From assembly GCF_030913655.1 (NCBI RefSeq), contig NZ_CP133189.1, positions 620,001-684,000 of the forward strand: a stretch of DNA of 64,000 bases. The letters are read 5' to 3'. Positions 8,747 through 17,777 of the stretch are shown one piece after another. Both the position numbers and the translations under genes were made by a program. The stretch's first letter is position 1; each line of letters begins with the position of its first letter. Origin of the DNA: Clostridium sp. MB40-C1 (GTDB taxonomy: Bacteria > Bacillota > Clostridia > Clostridiales > Clostridiaceae). The notes below the pieces were generated by a model that saw only the letters and a program-made list of their open reading frames with translations, was not told where the DNA came from and searched no databases.

Positions 8747-8851
8747 CTAGTACCTAGTACCTAGTACCTAGTACCTAGTACCTAGTACCTAGTACCTAGT
8801 ACCTAGTACCTAGTACCTAGTACCTAGTACCTAGTACCTAGTACCCAGTAC
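8747..8851 (+). repeat. Tandem array of fifteen 7-bp units (CTAGTAC)
   Basis: There are fourteen perfect CTAGTAC units (8747-8844) and a fifteenth with one change, CCAGTAC (8845-8851), 105 bases in all. Each unit contains the palindromes CTAG and, across the junction, GTAC. Arrays this regular usually vary in copy number between isolates by slippage. It lies between a good promoter and the legC ribosome site, so copy number would change leader length. Confidence 0.97.
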
Positions 8852-8873
8852 CTAAAAAAAAGGAGTGAATAAA

Positions 8874-9977
8874 ATGATACCTTTATGTATACCGGAAGTT
8901 AAAGGCAATGAATGGAAATATGTAAAAGAATGTATAGATACAAACTGGGTTTCTTCTGTAGGAAGCTATGTTAACCTATTTGAAGAAAGATTTGCTGAGT
9001 ATGTAAAAGCAGAAAAAGCTGTTGTTACAATGAACGGTACAGCTGCCCTTCAACTTGCGCTTATAACGTTAGGAGTTGGAGAAGGGGATGAAGTTATATT
9101 ACCTTCTATGACTTTTATATCTCCAGTAAACACTATAAAGTATGTAGGTGCAGTTCCAGTTTTCTGTGATTCTTGTAGGGATACCTTTGTCATGGATGCA
9201 GAAAAAATTGAAGAACTTATTACTCCTAAGACAAAAGCAATAATGCCTGTACATATTTATGGACATCCTGTAGATATGGATAAGGTAATGGAAATTGCAA
9301 ATAAGTATAATTTATATGTAATAGAAGATGCAACAGAAGCACTAGGTTCTACATATAAAGGAAATATGCTTGGAACCATAGGACATATTGGAGCATTCAG
9401 CTTTAACGGAAATAAACTTATAACTACTGGTGCAGGTGGAATGCTTGTAACGCAAAATAGTGAATATGGAGAAAGAGCAAAATTCTTATCAACTCAAACA
9501 AAGGTAGTTACAGAAAATAAAGCTTTTTATCATCCTGAAGTTGGATATAATTTTAGAATGCCAAATCTTCTAGCTGCTTTTGGAGTAGCTCAACTTGAAA
9601 ATGTAGAAGAGTACTTAAAGGTAAAAATAGAAAATGCTAAGTACTATAATGAGTTATTAAAGGACGTTAAAGGAATAACTCTTCCAGTAGAAAAAGAATG
9701 GGCAGAAAATTGTTATTGGCTTTATTCTGTTATGGTAGAAGATGACTATGGAATTACAAGAGATGAGCTTATAGCAAAATTAAAAGAAGAGGGAATAGAG
9801 TCAAGACCATTCTTTATGGCAGTACATGAAATGCCTCCGTATAAAGATTGTAAACATGGAGATATGAGAGTAACAAAAGAATTATGCGATAAAGGTGTGA
9901 ACCTTCCTAGCTCAGTTTCTTTAACAAAAGAACAAATAAAAGAGGTATGTACAGTCATAAAAAAATACAGTAAATAG
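8874..9977 (+). CDS. legC: DegT/DnrJ/EryC1-family aminotransferase (LegC)
   Basis: A PLP-dependent sugar aminotransferase of about 367 residues that converts the 4-keto-6-deoxy sugar made by LegB into the 4-amino sugar. TMNGTAALQLAL is the phosphate-binding region, VIEDATEALGS carries the PLP-contacting Asp, and GAFSFNGNKLITTGAGG holds the Schiff-base Lys (F-x-x-N-K). The start is set at ATG 8874, 8 bases after AAGGAG; an in-frame GTG three codons upstream overlaps the ribosome site. The LegC assignment is by pathway context; WbpE-type enzymes of the di-N-acetamido-uronic acid route are close relatives and remain possible. Confidence 0.82.
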   Translation: MIPLCIPEVKGNEWKYVKECIDTNWVSSVGSYVNLFEERFAEYVKAEKAVVTMNGTAALQLALITLGVGEGDEVILPSMTFISPVNTIKYVGAVPVFCDSCRDTFVMDAEKIEELITPKTKAIMPVHIYGHPVDMDKVMEIANKYNLYVIEDATEALGSTYKGNMLGTIGHIGAFSFNGNKLITTGAGGMLVTQNSEYGERAKFLSTQTKVVTENKAFYHPEVGYNFRMPNLLAAFGVAQLENVEEYLKVKIENAKYYNELLKDVKGITLPVEKEWAENCYWLYSVMVEDDYGITRDELIAKLKEEGIESRPFFMAVHEMPPYKDCKHGDMRVTKELCDKGVNLPSSVSLTKEQIKEVCTVIKKYSK

Positions 9978-10055
9978 AGTGTTGTTTTTGTATATTATAA
10001 ATCTTTTTTATTTGAATATAAAGAAATATAGTAAATAGAATGTAGAGGTTTTTTT

Positions 10056-11477
10056 ATGATAAAAGCAATTACACAAAAGCTTAGTAAAAGTAAACTAATA
10101 AAGGGTGGTATATGGTATACCATAGGAAATTTATTTCTTCAAGGTATTTCTTTTCTTACTATGCCTATTTTCACTAAAGTACTTAAACTTACTACAGGGG
10201 AGTTTGGTATAATTAATACATATACCACTTGGCTTGCTGTATTTACGTCAATTGTAAGTTTAGGTCTTGTAGCTAGTGTATCAAGAGGAAAGTATGATTT
10301 TGAAGACAAATATGATGATTTTTTATCATCTATAATGCTTCTTTCAACTTTATGTTTTGGGGTGTTTATTACACTAACACTAATATTTCAAAAGTTTATT
10401 TCAAATTTTATAAGTTTAACTCCGATATTAGTTAAGCTTTTGATTCTTCAAAGCTTTTGTGCTTTTATAATTGATTTTTGTAACACTAAATTTACAATAG
10501 AATACAAGTATAAAAAATATTTATTTGTATCTATTACTAGTACCTTATTAAATGTAATTTTATCTATTGTATTTATATCTTATATGACTGTAAATAGACA
10601 TATGGGAAGAATAATTGCAGGTGCTTTAATTACATTAATATATGGTATAGTTTTATACTTTTCAATAATAAGAAAAGGTAAGTTTTCTATAGAAAAAAAA
10701 TATTGGAAATACGCTTTAGCAATATCTGTTCCTTTGATACCACATAGTTTATCAGGAATTATTTTATCTCAATTTGATAGAGTAATGATACAAAAAATGG
10801 TTGGAGATGCTGCTACTGGAATATATAGCTTCGCATACAATGTAGGTATGATTTTAAGCGTAGTGTGGACTGCTTTAAATAAAGCTTGGGTTCCCTATTT
10901 TTTTGAAAGTATGGAACAAAATAAATATGATGATATAAGAGAAAAATGCAAATATTACATAGGAATATTTTCTTTGATAACCTTTGTCTTGATATTTGTT
11001 TCTCCAGAAATAGGTAAATTAATGGCCTCAAAAGATTTCTGGGTGGGACTTGACTTAGTTCCAGTTGTTATAATAGGATATTTCTTCGTGTTCTTATACA
11101 GTTTGCCATCAAATTTAGAGTTTTATGCTAAGAAGACACACTTAATATCTATAGGAACTTTTGGAGCAGGATTTTTAAACATATTTTTAAATGCTATTTT
11201 TATCCGTAAGTATGGATATGGGGCAGCAGCATGGACAACACTAGTTTCATACATAGCACTTTTTATATTCCATTATGTCATAGCTGCTAAAATTTCAGAA
11301 AATAAGATATTTGAACTTAAATATTTTATTTATTCTACAATTTTTGTATCTATATCAGGATATGTATTTTATATAATTAAATATAATTGGCTAATGAGAT
11401 ATGGATGTGTACTTTTAGTTATGTTTGTACTAGCTTATATTATACAGAAAAAACTAAAAATTAAATTTAAATCATAG
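10056..11477 (+). CDS. wzx: Wzx-type polysaccharide flippase (MATE/MOP superfamily)
   Basis: A 473-residue polytopic membrane protein with about 12-14 hydrophobic segments spread evenly along its length, beginning after a short basic N-terminus. The pattern and the start KGGIWYTIGNLFLQGISFLT match the polysaccharide-export branch of the MOP superfamily. It would flip lipid-linked repeat units across the cytoplasmic membrane. Placement among glycosyltransferases and a Wzy-like polymerase fits a Wzx/Wzy-dependent surface polysaccharide. The ribosome site AGAGG is weak. Confidence 0.85.
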   Translation: MIKAITQKLSKSKLIKGGIWYTIGNLFLQGISFLTMPIFTKVLKLTTGEFGIINTYTTWLAVFTSIVSLGLVASVSRGKYDFEDKYDDFLSSIMLLSTLCFGVFITLTLIFQKFISNFISLTPILVKLLILQSFCAFIIDFCNTKFTIEYKYKKYLFVSITSTLLNVILSIVFISYMTVNRHMGRIIAGALITLIYGIVLYFSIIRKGKFSIEKKYWKYALAISVPLIPHSLSGIILSQFDRVMIQKMVGDAATGIYSFAYNVGMILSVVWTALNKAWVPYFFESMEQNKYDDIREKCKYYIGIFSLITFVLIFVSPEIGKLMASKDFWVGLDLVPVVIIGYFFVFLYSLPSNLEFYAKKTHLISIGTFGAGFLNIFLNAIFIRKYGYGAAAWTTLVSYIALFIFHYVIAAKISENKIFELKYFIYSTIFVSISGYVFYIIKYNWLMRYGCVLLVMFVLAYIIQKKLKIKFKS

Positions 11478-11572
11478 ATTTTACTTTAAATATATTAATT
11501 ATAGATTTTAAAATTAATAAAAGTGTGATCTTTTTACACAAGTTATTTAAATTTATGAAATAGGAGAAACAC

Positions 11573-13366
11573 ATGGTTAAGATTGTATACACTAGGGAAG
11601 AAAAAAGTTTAATATTTGAAAAGAATCAAAGGATTGAGCAGAATCATACAAAAAATCAAGAGGTAGTGCAGAACTATATAAAAAAAGATATATATGAATA
11701 TGTAAAAAATATAAATATAGATGCAAAAGCATTTACATGGTTTTGCAATATAGAAAATATGAAGGTAAAAGATAGTTACCTAGAAGACTTTTACACATAT
11801 GATAATATACCTTTGTATTATTTTGAACGACCAACTATTTATTTGAATTTTAAACAAATAATTTCCTGCTTTTTTATTATAAAAAATATTATTGAAAGTA
11901 TTCATGATGATATAGAAGTAGAAAGTGATGATGATATATTCTTAGATGTATGCAATCGTGTTTTTAATTTGAAATGTCATAAAGTTTTAGGGAAAAGGAT
12001 TGTTAGTTCAGTTCCCCAATCTGTAAAAGATAAAAAGCTTAAAATGTTATTAAGGATCTTAAGAGGAATAAAAAGTTATGTTAAATTTAAATTCAGTCCT
12101 TCTAATAAAGATAATGTGCTAGTTGTATCTAATGTAATGAATTTAAATTTATTGAAAGTGAATAATGAAGAAAAATTTGTTGATACTCAGATAGGTTCTG
12201 TAGTAAATAAGTTAAAAGAAGATTTTAATGTATTTAATATGCAGTGTATATTTAATTTTGATATGTTAGATAAAGGCCTACTTTACAAGGAAGATTATGT
12301 TCCTTTTGAGTTTTTTATGATTTACAAAAAATTAAAAGGTGAAAAATTAGTACATACTAATTTAATAAAAAACAATTTATCTAATTTTGAAAATATAAAT
12401 TGGATTTATGAAGGATATGATCTTAAAGAAGTAATGTTAAAATATGCCTTTAATAATTTAGAAAGTAGGTATATGTCTGATTTAATAGAGATACTATGCG
12501 CTGAAAGATTTATTAAGAAGCACAAAATAAAAAAATGTATTCTTACAGATGAAGGAGATAGACCTAGATGTTTTGTAACTGCTGGTAACAGGCAAAACAT
12601 AGATACTTTTGCAATTCAACATGGTATTATAAATGAGGTATCTCCAGCTTATATAATTAATACTAAGTATGACAATGTAATACCTAAATGTTCTTTTGTA
12701 TGGGGAGAAAGATACAAAAATATGCTTAAAAACAATTCAAATATATACAATAGAAACAAGGTAGAATCAGTTGGACAGCTTAGAACAGATTTTTTGATGA
12801 ATTATTTAAAACATAAGGCAAATGATAATAGTAAGGTTAGAATATTGTATGCAACTCAATATTTTAAAGATTTATTAATGCCAGCAACAGACATTTTATT
12901 TGATGCACTCAATCTAATGGAAAAAGACTATGAAGTTTTAGTTAAGCTTCATCCAGCAGATCAATATTATGATATATACAAAAGTAAGGCAGAAGAAAAA
13001 AGAATAAAGAATATTAAAATAGTAAAAGATGGAGATTTATATGAGTTTTTAGCTTGGTGTGATGTTGTAGTAAGTGTGCATTCAACTGTTGTTGTGGAAG
13101 GAGCTCTTTTGAACAAACCATCTATATGTATAAAACTTCCCAAGTATAATGATGCAGGTGGATTTATAAAAGATGGACTGTCTATTGGAATAGAGAATGA
13201 AAATGAACTAAAAAACTATTTAGATAATATACATAGTTATAAATTTGATGAGAAATTTAATCAGTACATGCAAAACAATTTTTATAAAGTTGATGGAAAG
13301 GTTACTGAAAGAATTACTTCAACTATGATTAACTTAACCAAAAACCAACTTGGAGGTAAAATATGA
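11573..13366 (+). CDS. GT-B-like glycosyltransferase, candidate nonulosonic acid transferase
   Basis: A 597-residue soluble protein of uncertain family. The C-terminal half looks like a GT-B donor domain: LTDEGDRPR (a D/E-D/E-G motif), KLHPADQY (HP motif) and SVHSTVVVEGALLNKP (Ser/Thr plus EG motif). The order DEG, HP, S/T is that of bacterial sialyl- and polysialyltransferases, but CDP-glycerol-type transferases share HP and the S/T-rich motif. The N-terminal 200 residues are not recognised. Because the cluster makes CMP-legionaminic acid, this is a good candidate for the transferase that uses it; that is inference. Its stop overlaps the next start by four bases (ATGA). Confidence 0.6.
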   Translation: MVKIVYTREEKSLIFEKNQRIEQNHTKNQEVVQNYIKKDIYEYVKNINIDAKAFTWFCNIENMKVKDSYLEDFYTYDNIPLYYFERPTIYLNFKQIISCFFIIKNIIESIHDDIEVESDDDIFLDVCNRVFNLKCHKVLGKRIVSSVPQSVKDKKLKMLLRILRGIKSYVKFKFSPSNKDNVLVVSNVMNLNLLKVNNEEKFVDTQIGSVVNKLKEDFNVFNMQCIFNFDMLDKGLLYKEDYVPFEFFMIYKKLKGEKLVHTNLIKNNLSNFENINWIYEGYDLKEVMLKYAFNNLESRYMSDLIEILCAERFIKKHKIKKCILTDEGDRPRCFVTAGNRQNIDTFAIQHGIINEVSPAYIINTKYDNVIPKCSFVWGERYKNMLKNNSNIYNRNKVESVGQLRTDFLMNYLKHKANDNSKVRILYATQYFKDLLMPATDILFDALNLMEKDYEVLVKLHPADQYYDIYKSKAEEKRIKNIKIVKDGDLYEFLAWCDVVVSVHSTVVVEGALLNKPSICIKLPKYNDAGGFIKDGLSIGIENENELKNYLDNIHSYKFDEKFNQYMQNNFYKVDGKVTERITSTMINLTKNQLGGKI

Positions 13367-14835
13367 GTTTTACAAATGAATGTAAAGAATATCTTAGTTA
13401 TTTAAAAAAATACATGTACATTATATTAAGTCTATACATAGTATGTGAGGCAGTTATTTTTATAAAAATAGGTAGATCAAATGTGTTTATGTTTGCCAGT
13501 ACTATATTTGTTACATTGTTTATCATATGTAGTATTATATTATGTTTTAAAGATTTTGAAACAACTATAAAGATGTATATATTGTCTGTACCATTAATAC
13601 CTTTAATCCTTTATATATTTTTTAGATTAAAGATGACATGGATAGGCACTAGTATGTATTGGTTATATTTTTTTATATTTATAATAAATGCTTTTAAGGC
13701 TTTTCAGAATGATAAATTAGATTTTTCAAAGATATCATTAAAAAATGGAAGATATAAAAAGAGTATGTTAGTGTATTTAGTACTTATTGTACTAGCTTTT
13801 ATATCTGCTATACTTAGTATACATAAGCTTGAATCTCTAAATATTATGGGTGTCTCTTTAGTATCTATGACTATAATAAGTTTATTGATTTTAAGCTACA
13901 AAGATACAAATCAAGAATTTGTAAAAGATATTATAGCTTACTTATGTGCTGGGGTGGCATTATCTTCAATTCCGGATATAATAGTTGCTCTTTATACCAT
14001 TATATTTCAAGGTAAAAACCAACACTTATATGGAGTTTTAGGAAGTAACTTTATGCTTGGATATACTATCATTGTTTTACCATTTATATTATTATTTGCA
14101 ATTAATAAAGATATATGTCCAAAGTATAATAAGGTATTTAAATTGTTATTACTTATAGAAACTGTAAATTTATGTACTCAAATGTCAAGAGGTATATTAG
14201 TAGCAGTATTTATATGTTTCTTCTTAACAATAATATTGGATAGAAAGAACTTTATAAAATATTTGTTAGTTGCAGCTATTATATTTAGCGGGCTCGGATA
14301 TAATATTATGCATAGATGGGAATTCAACGAAATAAGACAAGAGATAGAAGTAGAAGGAATTGGTGGAATTGTACAAGGACCAGGATTCTTAAAGCAAGTG
14401 CTAGACCAAACAAAGAGTAGAAGACCTATATGGATTGTTGCTTTCAGAATGATAGGAGATAATCCTTATTTTGGAGTTGGACCAGGACAATTTAAAAATA
14501 ACTATCTTGATTATGGTGGAAAACCTACAAGAATGTATATAGATGCGCATAATATAGTTTTAAATGTAGCTACTGAGATGGGATTGATATTTACAGTAAT
14601 TTTCTTTATTGCATGCCTTTTCCCATTCTTCAAAAGCTTAATATATGGATGGAAGTATAAAAAAACCATGGGGGTTTTATACCCTTCTCTAATAGGTATA
14701 ACTGCATTATTTGCTTATGGAAATATAACAGGACAGGCATTTATGACTTCAACATATCCTGTGAGTATTGTACCAGCATTTGTGTTTGTCATGGCATATA
14801 CAATTATGATTAAAACTACTAATGAATCTAAGTAA
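13363..14835 (+). CDS. Wzy/O-antigen ligase-type membrane protein
   Basis: A 490-residue protein with about 12 transmembrane segments. A hydrophilic loop late in the protein carries GVGPGQFKNNY and DAHNIVLNVATEMG, the Wzy_C / O-antigen ligase signature (His-Asn near the loop end). Such enzymes polymerise lipid-linked repeats or ligate glycans at the outer face of the membrane. The start overlaps the preceding gene by four bases, indicating coupling. A second protein of the same class is at 20006, so one may polymerise and the other ligate or glycosylate. Confidence 0.78.
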   Translation: MSFTNECKEYLSYLKKYMYIILSLYIVCEAVIFIKIGRSNVFMFASTIFVTLFIICSIILCFKDFETTIKMYILSVPLIPLILYIFFRLKMTWIGTSMYWLYFFIFIINAFKAFQNDKLDFSKISLKNGRYKKSMLVYLVLIVLAFISAILSIHKLESLNIMGVSLVSMTIISLLILSYKDTNQEFVKDIIAYLCAGVALSSIPDIIVALYTIIFQGKNQHLYGVLGSNFMLGYTIIVLPFILLFAINKDICPKYNKVFKLLLLIETVNLCTQMSRGILVAVFICFFLTIILDRKNFIKYLLVAAIIFSGLGYNIMHRWEFNEIRQEIEVEGIGGIVQGPGFLKQVLDQTKSRRPIWIVAFRMIGDNPYFGVGPGQFKNNYLDYGGKPTRMYIDAHNIVLNVATEMGLIFTVIFFIACLFPFFKSLIYGWKYKKTMGVLYPSLIGITALFAYGNITGQAFMTSTYPVSIVPAFVFVMAYTIMIKTTNESK

Positions 14836-14914
14836 ATTAGTATATTTATAACAATTAGTTGTTTTATGATGACACTTAGAAAAAAATAGAATATAGTATA
14901 TAACATTTAAATAG

Positions 14915-14963
14915 AATTCTTGGCTTCAGATGGAGTTTTAAACTCCTGCTGAAGCCTAGAGTT
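14915..14963. repeat. Long palindromic hairpin element
   Basis: GGCTTCAG (14922-14929) pairs with CTGAAGCC (14949-14956), enclosing a second perfect stem GGAGTTT (14932-14938) with AAACTCC (14940-14946). Outer bases GAATTCT/TAGAGTTC extend the pairing imperfectly to about 16 pairs. There is no T run on either side, so it is not a standard terminator. It resembles dispersed palindromic (REP/IS200-end-like) elements. The remaining bases of the 14836-15132 spacer show no gene. Confidence 0.6.
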
Positions 14964-15132
14964 CATTATAGAGCATAATAATTTTAATTATATTGAATTT
15001 GCAAGAATAGAGTATTGTTTATAGTATGTATTATATAAAATCTTATAATCAAAAATACAGTAGCTAAACTAGATACTTCTACATAAATTAAAGAGCGGAG
15101 AAATTATTTAAGAAGGTAGAGGTTGTAGTATT

Positions 15133-16182
15133 ATGAAAATAGTTACTGTTATAGGAACAAGGCCACAATTTATAAAGGCAGCCGCTGTCTCTAGAAAAAT
15201 AAAAGAAAAATGTATAGAGATTATAGTGCATACAGGTCAACATTATGATAATAATATGTCAAAAGTATTTTTTGAAGAACTAAATATACCTTTCCCAGAT
15301 TATAATTTAAATGTAGGTTCAAAAAATCATGGAGCCCAAACAGGAAGAATGCTTGAAAAGGTTGAAAATATATTGTTAAATGAGAAACCCAATTATGTAT
15401 TAGTATATGGAGATACTAATTCAACTCTTGCAGGGGCTTTAGCTGCAAGTAAGCTTCTTATACCTGTAGTTCATATAGAAGCAGGACTTAGAAGTTTTAA
15501 CAAGGCTATGCCGGAAGAACAGAATAGAATATTGACAGATCATATATCAAAATATGCTTTTGCACCTACAGACACAGCTGTAAAAAATCTATTTAATGAA
15601 GGTATAAAAGAAAATGTATTTAATGTAGGTGATGTAATGTTTGATACAGTACTTTATTTTAAAAGTTTGGCAAAAGAGAAAAGTAGAGTTTTAAAAAAAT
15701 ATGCATTAAAAGAAGAAGAGTATATTCTTGCTACAATACACAGAGCGGAAAATACAAACAGTGTAGAAAGATTAAAAGATATATTTGAAGGGTTGAATGA
15801 AAGTGGACAAAATATAATTCTTCCCCTACACCCAAGAACTGAAAAATATATAAAAAAATATAACATTATATTAGCAGATAATATAAAGGTAATCGAACCA
15901 TTAGGATATTTAGATATGATTATGTTAGAAGATAATAGCAAGAAAATAGTTACAGATAGTGGTGGAGTCCAAAAGGAAGCTTTCTTCTTAAGTAAACCTT
16001 GTATTACTTTAAGGGATGAAACAGAGTGGGTAGAAACAGTAGAAAATGGGTGGAATATTATTACAGGATCAGATAAAGATAAAATAAAGAAGGCAATTTT
16101 ATCTTTTGAACCTAAACAAGTTAGAAAAGAGCATTTTGGCAACGGGGATGCTGCACAAAAGATAATCAGTAAGTTATTTTAA
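15133..16182 (+). CDS. UDP-GlcNAc 2-epimerase, non-hydrolysing (WecB/WbpI family)
   Basis: A 349-residue GT-B-fold epimerase. It begins IVTVIGTRPQFIKAA (residues 3-17), the family signature. VYGDTNSTLAGALAA, HIEAGLRSF and PEEQNRILTDH carry the conserved Asp, Glu and His residues, and TDSGGVQKEAFFL is the C-terminal UDP-phosphate motif. It interconverts UDP-GlcNAc and UDP-ManNAc, or in the WbpI branch the di-N-acetamido-uronic acids. The second reading would complete the route suggested by the first three genes of the window. The sequence alone does not choose between WecB and WbpI. Confidence 0.85.
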   Translation: MKIVTVIGTRPQFIKAAAVSRKIKEKCIEIIVHTGQHYDNNMSKVFFEELNIPFPDYNLNVGSKNHGAQTGRMLEKVENILLNEKPNYVLVYGDTNSTLAGALAASKLLIPVVHIEAGLRSFNKAMPEEQNRILTDHISKYAFAPTDTAVKNLFNEGIKENVFNVGDVMFDTVLYFKSLAKEKSRVLKKYALKEEEYILATIHRAENTNSVERLKDIFEGLNESGQNIILPLHPRTEKYIKKYNIILADNIKVIEPLGYLDMIMLEDNSKKIVTDSGGVQKEAFFLSKPCITLRDETEWVETVENGWNIITGSDKDKIKKAILSFEPKQVRKEHFGNGDAAQKIISKLF

Positions 16183-16220
16183 TTAATAATCTTATATAAA
16201 TTATTGCTAAATGGTATTAT

Positions 16221-16311
16221 ATTGCTCTATAATTGATTTTAGTAAAATAAAACAATTATAAATTTAACTAGCTACTTTATATTTATTTTGCTTATTGAAT
16301 TATGGAGCAAT
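16221..16311. repeat. Imperfect inverted repeat with 63-bp centre
   Basis: ATTGCTCTATAATT (16221-16234) and AATTATGGAGCAAT (16298-16311) are complementary over 14 bases with one G-U pair. The centre is AT-rich and without a reading frame. This occupies most of the 200-base spacer between the epimerase and the next glycosyltransferase. It could be a small non-autonomous element or a folded leader. Confidence 0.45.
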
Positions 16312-16383
16312 TATGTTATATTCTATATAGTTATAGTTTAAATAATAATTATAAGTTATAACTAAATGTATGGAGGAATATAA

Positions 16384-17751
16384 ATGAAAAACATATTAAT
16401 AATAGCCTATTATTATCCACCAAAAGGAGGAGCTGGGGTTCAAAGAACAGCTAAATTTGCTAATTACCTCAGTAAATTTGGATATAATGTAAATGTGTTA
16501 ACGGTGGTAAAAGATGCAAACGGGCTTAAGGATGATTCTTTAAACAAAGATATTTATTCTGAGATAAATGTATATAGAACTGATATAAAAGAAACTAATA
16601 TATTAAACAATCTTTTAGCCTTAAGAAATAAGAAGATTAGTAATGAAGTAGAAGATAAAGGAAATACAACAAGTGAAGTTATAGAGACTAGTTATTTTAA
16701 AAGAAAAATTAAGAATAACCTAAAGAATGTAGCTAAAAAATCTTTTTTTAATATGTATAATTTTATATATGCTCCTGATGATAAAAAGGGATGGATTGAA
16801 TACGCATTAAAAGAAGGTAGAAAAATAATTAAGGAAAAAAATATAGATTTAATATTTTCAACTTCTTCTCCATATACATCTCATTTAATAGGGTATGAGC
16901 TTTCTCAAGAATTTAAAATAAAGTGGATAGCCGATTTTAGAGATCCTTGGGTTTCTAATGCCTTTGTTGAGTATGGATCATTAACGAAAAAACGTCATGA
17001 AAAGTTAGAATCTAAAATAATAAAAAATGCAGACAAAGTTATAAGTGTAAGCGAACCTATAGTACGTGATTTTATAAATAGGTATAAAAATGAAGAGAAG
17101 AATAAATTTTATATTATAACTAATGGATATGATGAAAATGATTTTTGTAACTTTTCTTTAGAAAATAAAAATAAAAAAGATGAATTTGTTATTTTACATA
17201 ACGGATCTTTATATGGAGAAAAAAGGACTCCTGAAAAAATATTTGCTGCAGTAGAGAATTTAATAAACTCAAATAAGGTACCTGCAGAGAAAGTGAAATT
17301 TAAATTTTTAGGAGAAATAGGAAGTGAACATAAAAAGATAGTAGATTACTACGAGAATAGATATCCTGGAATGGTAGAATGCAAGGATTATGTTCCACAT
17401 GAAGAAAGTTTAAGAGAAATGTCAAAAGCAGATGCATTACTTTTATTTATTCATGAGGGAAAAGGTACTGAAGGCATTTATACAGGAAAAATATTTGAAT
17501 ATATAAGAGCAGGAAAGCCTATTATCGCATTGGTACCAGATGGAGTGGCAAGAGATTTGATTATAAGTACAAATACAGGTTTTGTGGCATATCCATCTAG
17601 GGTAGACGAAATTGAAGATAGTATATATAAATCTTATTGTGTATGGAATAAAGAAGATGGTTCAATAGAACCAAATTGGAAGGAAATACATAAATACAGT
17701 AGAGAAAATTTAACTAAGCAACTAATAGAAGTTATAGATAGTTTAGAATAA
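16384..17751 (+). CDS. Glycosyltransferase, GT4-like GT-B fold
   Basis: A 455-residue protein. The N-terminus NILIIAYYYPPKGGAGVQRT (residues 3-22) is the acceptor-side glycine-rich loop of Glyco_trans_4-type enzymes. The C-terminal half has ILHNGSLYGEKRTPE and GTEGIYTGKIFEYIRAGKPI, with a Glu in the E-x(7)-E-like donor-binding region of GT-B retaining transferases. A roughly 60-residue charged insertion at about 80-140 is low complexity. It probably adds one sugar of the repeat unit on the cytoplasmic side. Donor and linkage cannot be read from the sequence. Confidence 0.75.
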   Translation: MKNILIIAYYYPPKGGAGVQRTAKFANYLSKFGYNVNVLTVVKDANGLKDDSLNKDIYSEINVYRTDIKETNILNNLLALRNKKISNEVEDKGNTTSEVIETSYFKRKIKNNLKNVAKKSFFNMYNFIYAPDDKKGWIEYALKEGRKIIKEKNIDLIFSTSSPYTSHLIGYELSQEFKIKWIADFRDPWVSNAFVEYGSLTKKRHEKLESKIIKNADKVISVSEPIVRDFINRYKNEEKNKFYIITNGYDENDFCNFSLENKNKKDEFVILHNGSLYGEKRTPEKIFAAVENLINSNKVPAEKVKFKFLGEIGSEHKKIVDYYENRYPGMVECKDYVPHEESLREMSKADALLLFIHEGKGTEGIYTGKIFEYIRAGKPIIALVPDGVARDLIISTNTGFVAYPSRVDEIEDSIYKSYCVWNKEDGSIEPNWKEIHKYSRENLTKQLIEVIDSLE

Positions 17752-17777
17752 AAAATTTTAAATTGAGGTAGGTAAAA

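Larger units (their letters stand above)
8538..8873 (+). repeat. Repeat-rich spacer carrying legC promoter and CTAGTAC array
   Basis: This 336-base spacer has no gene. Going downstream it holds AGGTACTAGGTTCTAGGAT (copy of 2450), a TTACTAGTGACTAATCGCTAAAG block, TTTAGCGACTAGTGCCTA, the dispersed promoter module (8714-8742), the 7-bp tandem array (8747-8851) and the legC ribosome site AAGGAG at 8860-8865. Blocks occur in the same order in the spacer at 2429-2705, so the whole spacer looks like a larger dispersed repeat with a variable array. Confidence 0.65.

Noticed and set aside
8747-8851. CRISPR-like array
   Set aside because: Units are 7 bp with no spacers between them and no cas genes nearby; this is a simple tandem repeat.
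15654-16142. 162-codon minus-strand frame
   Set aside because: It is a shadow of the UDP-GlcNAc 2-epimerase gene, with no ribosome site and no family motifs.
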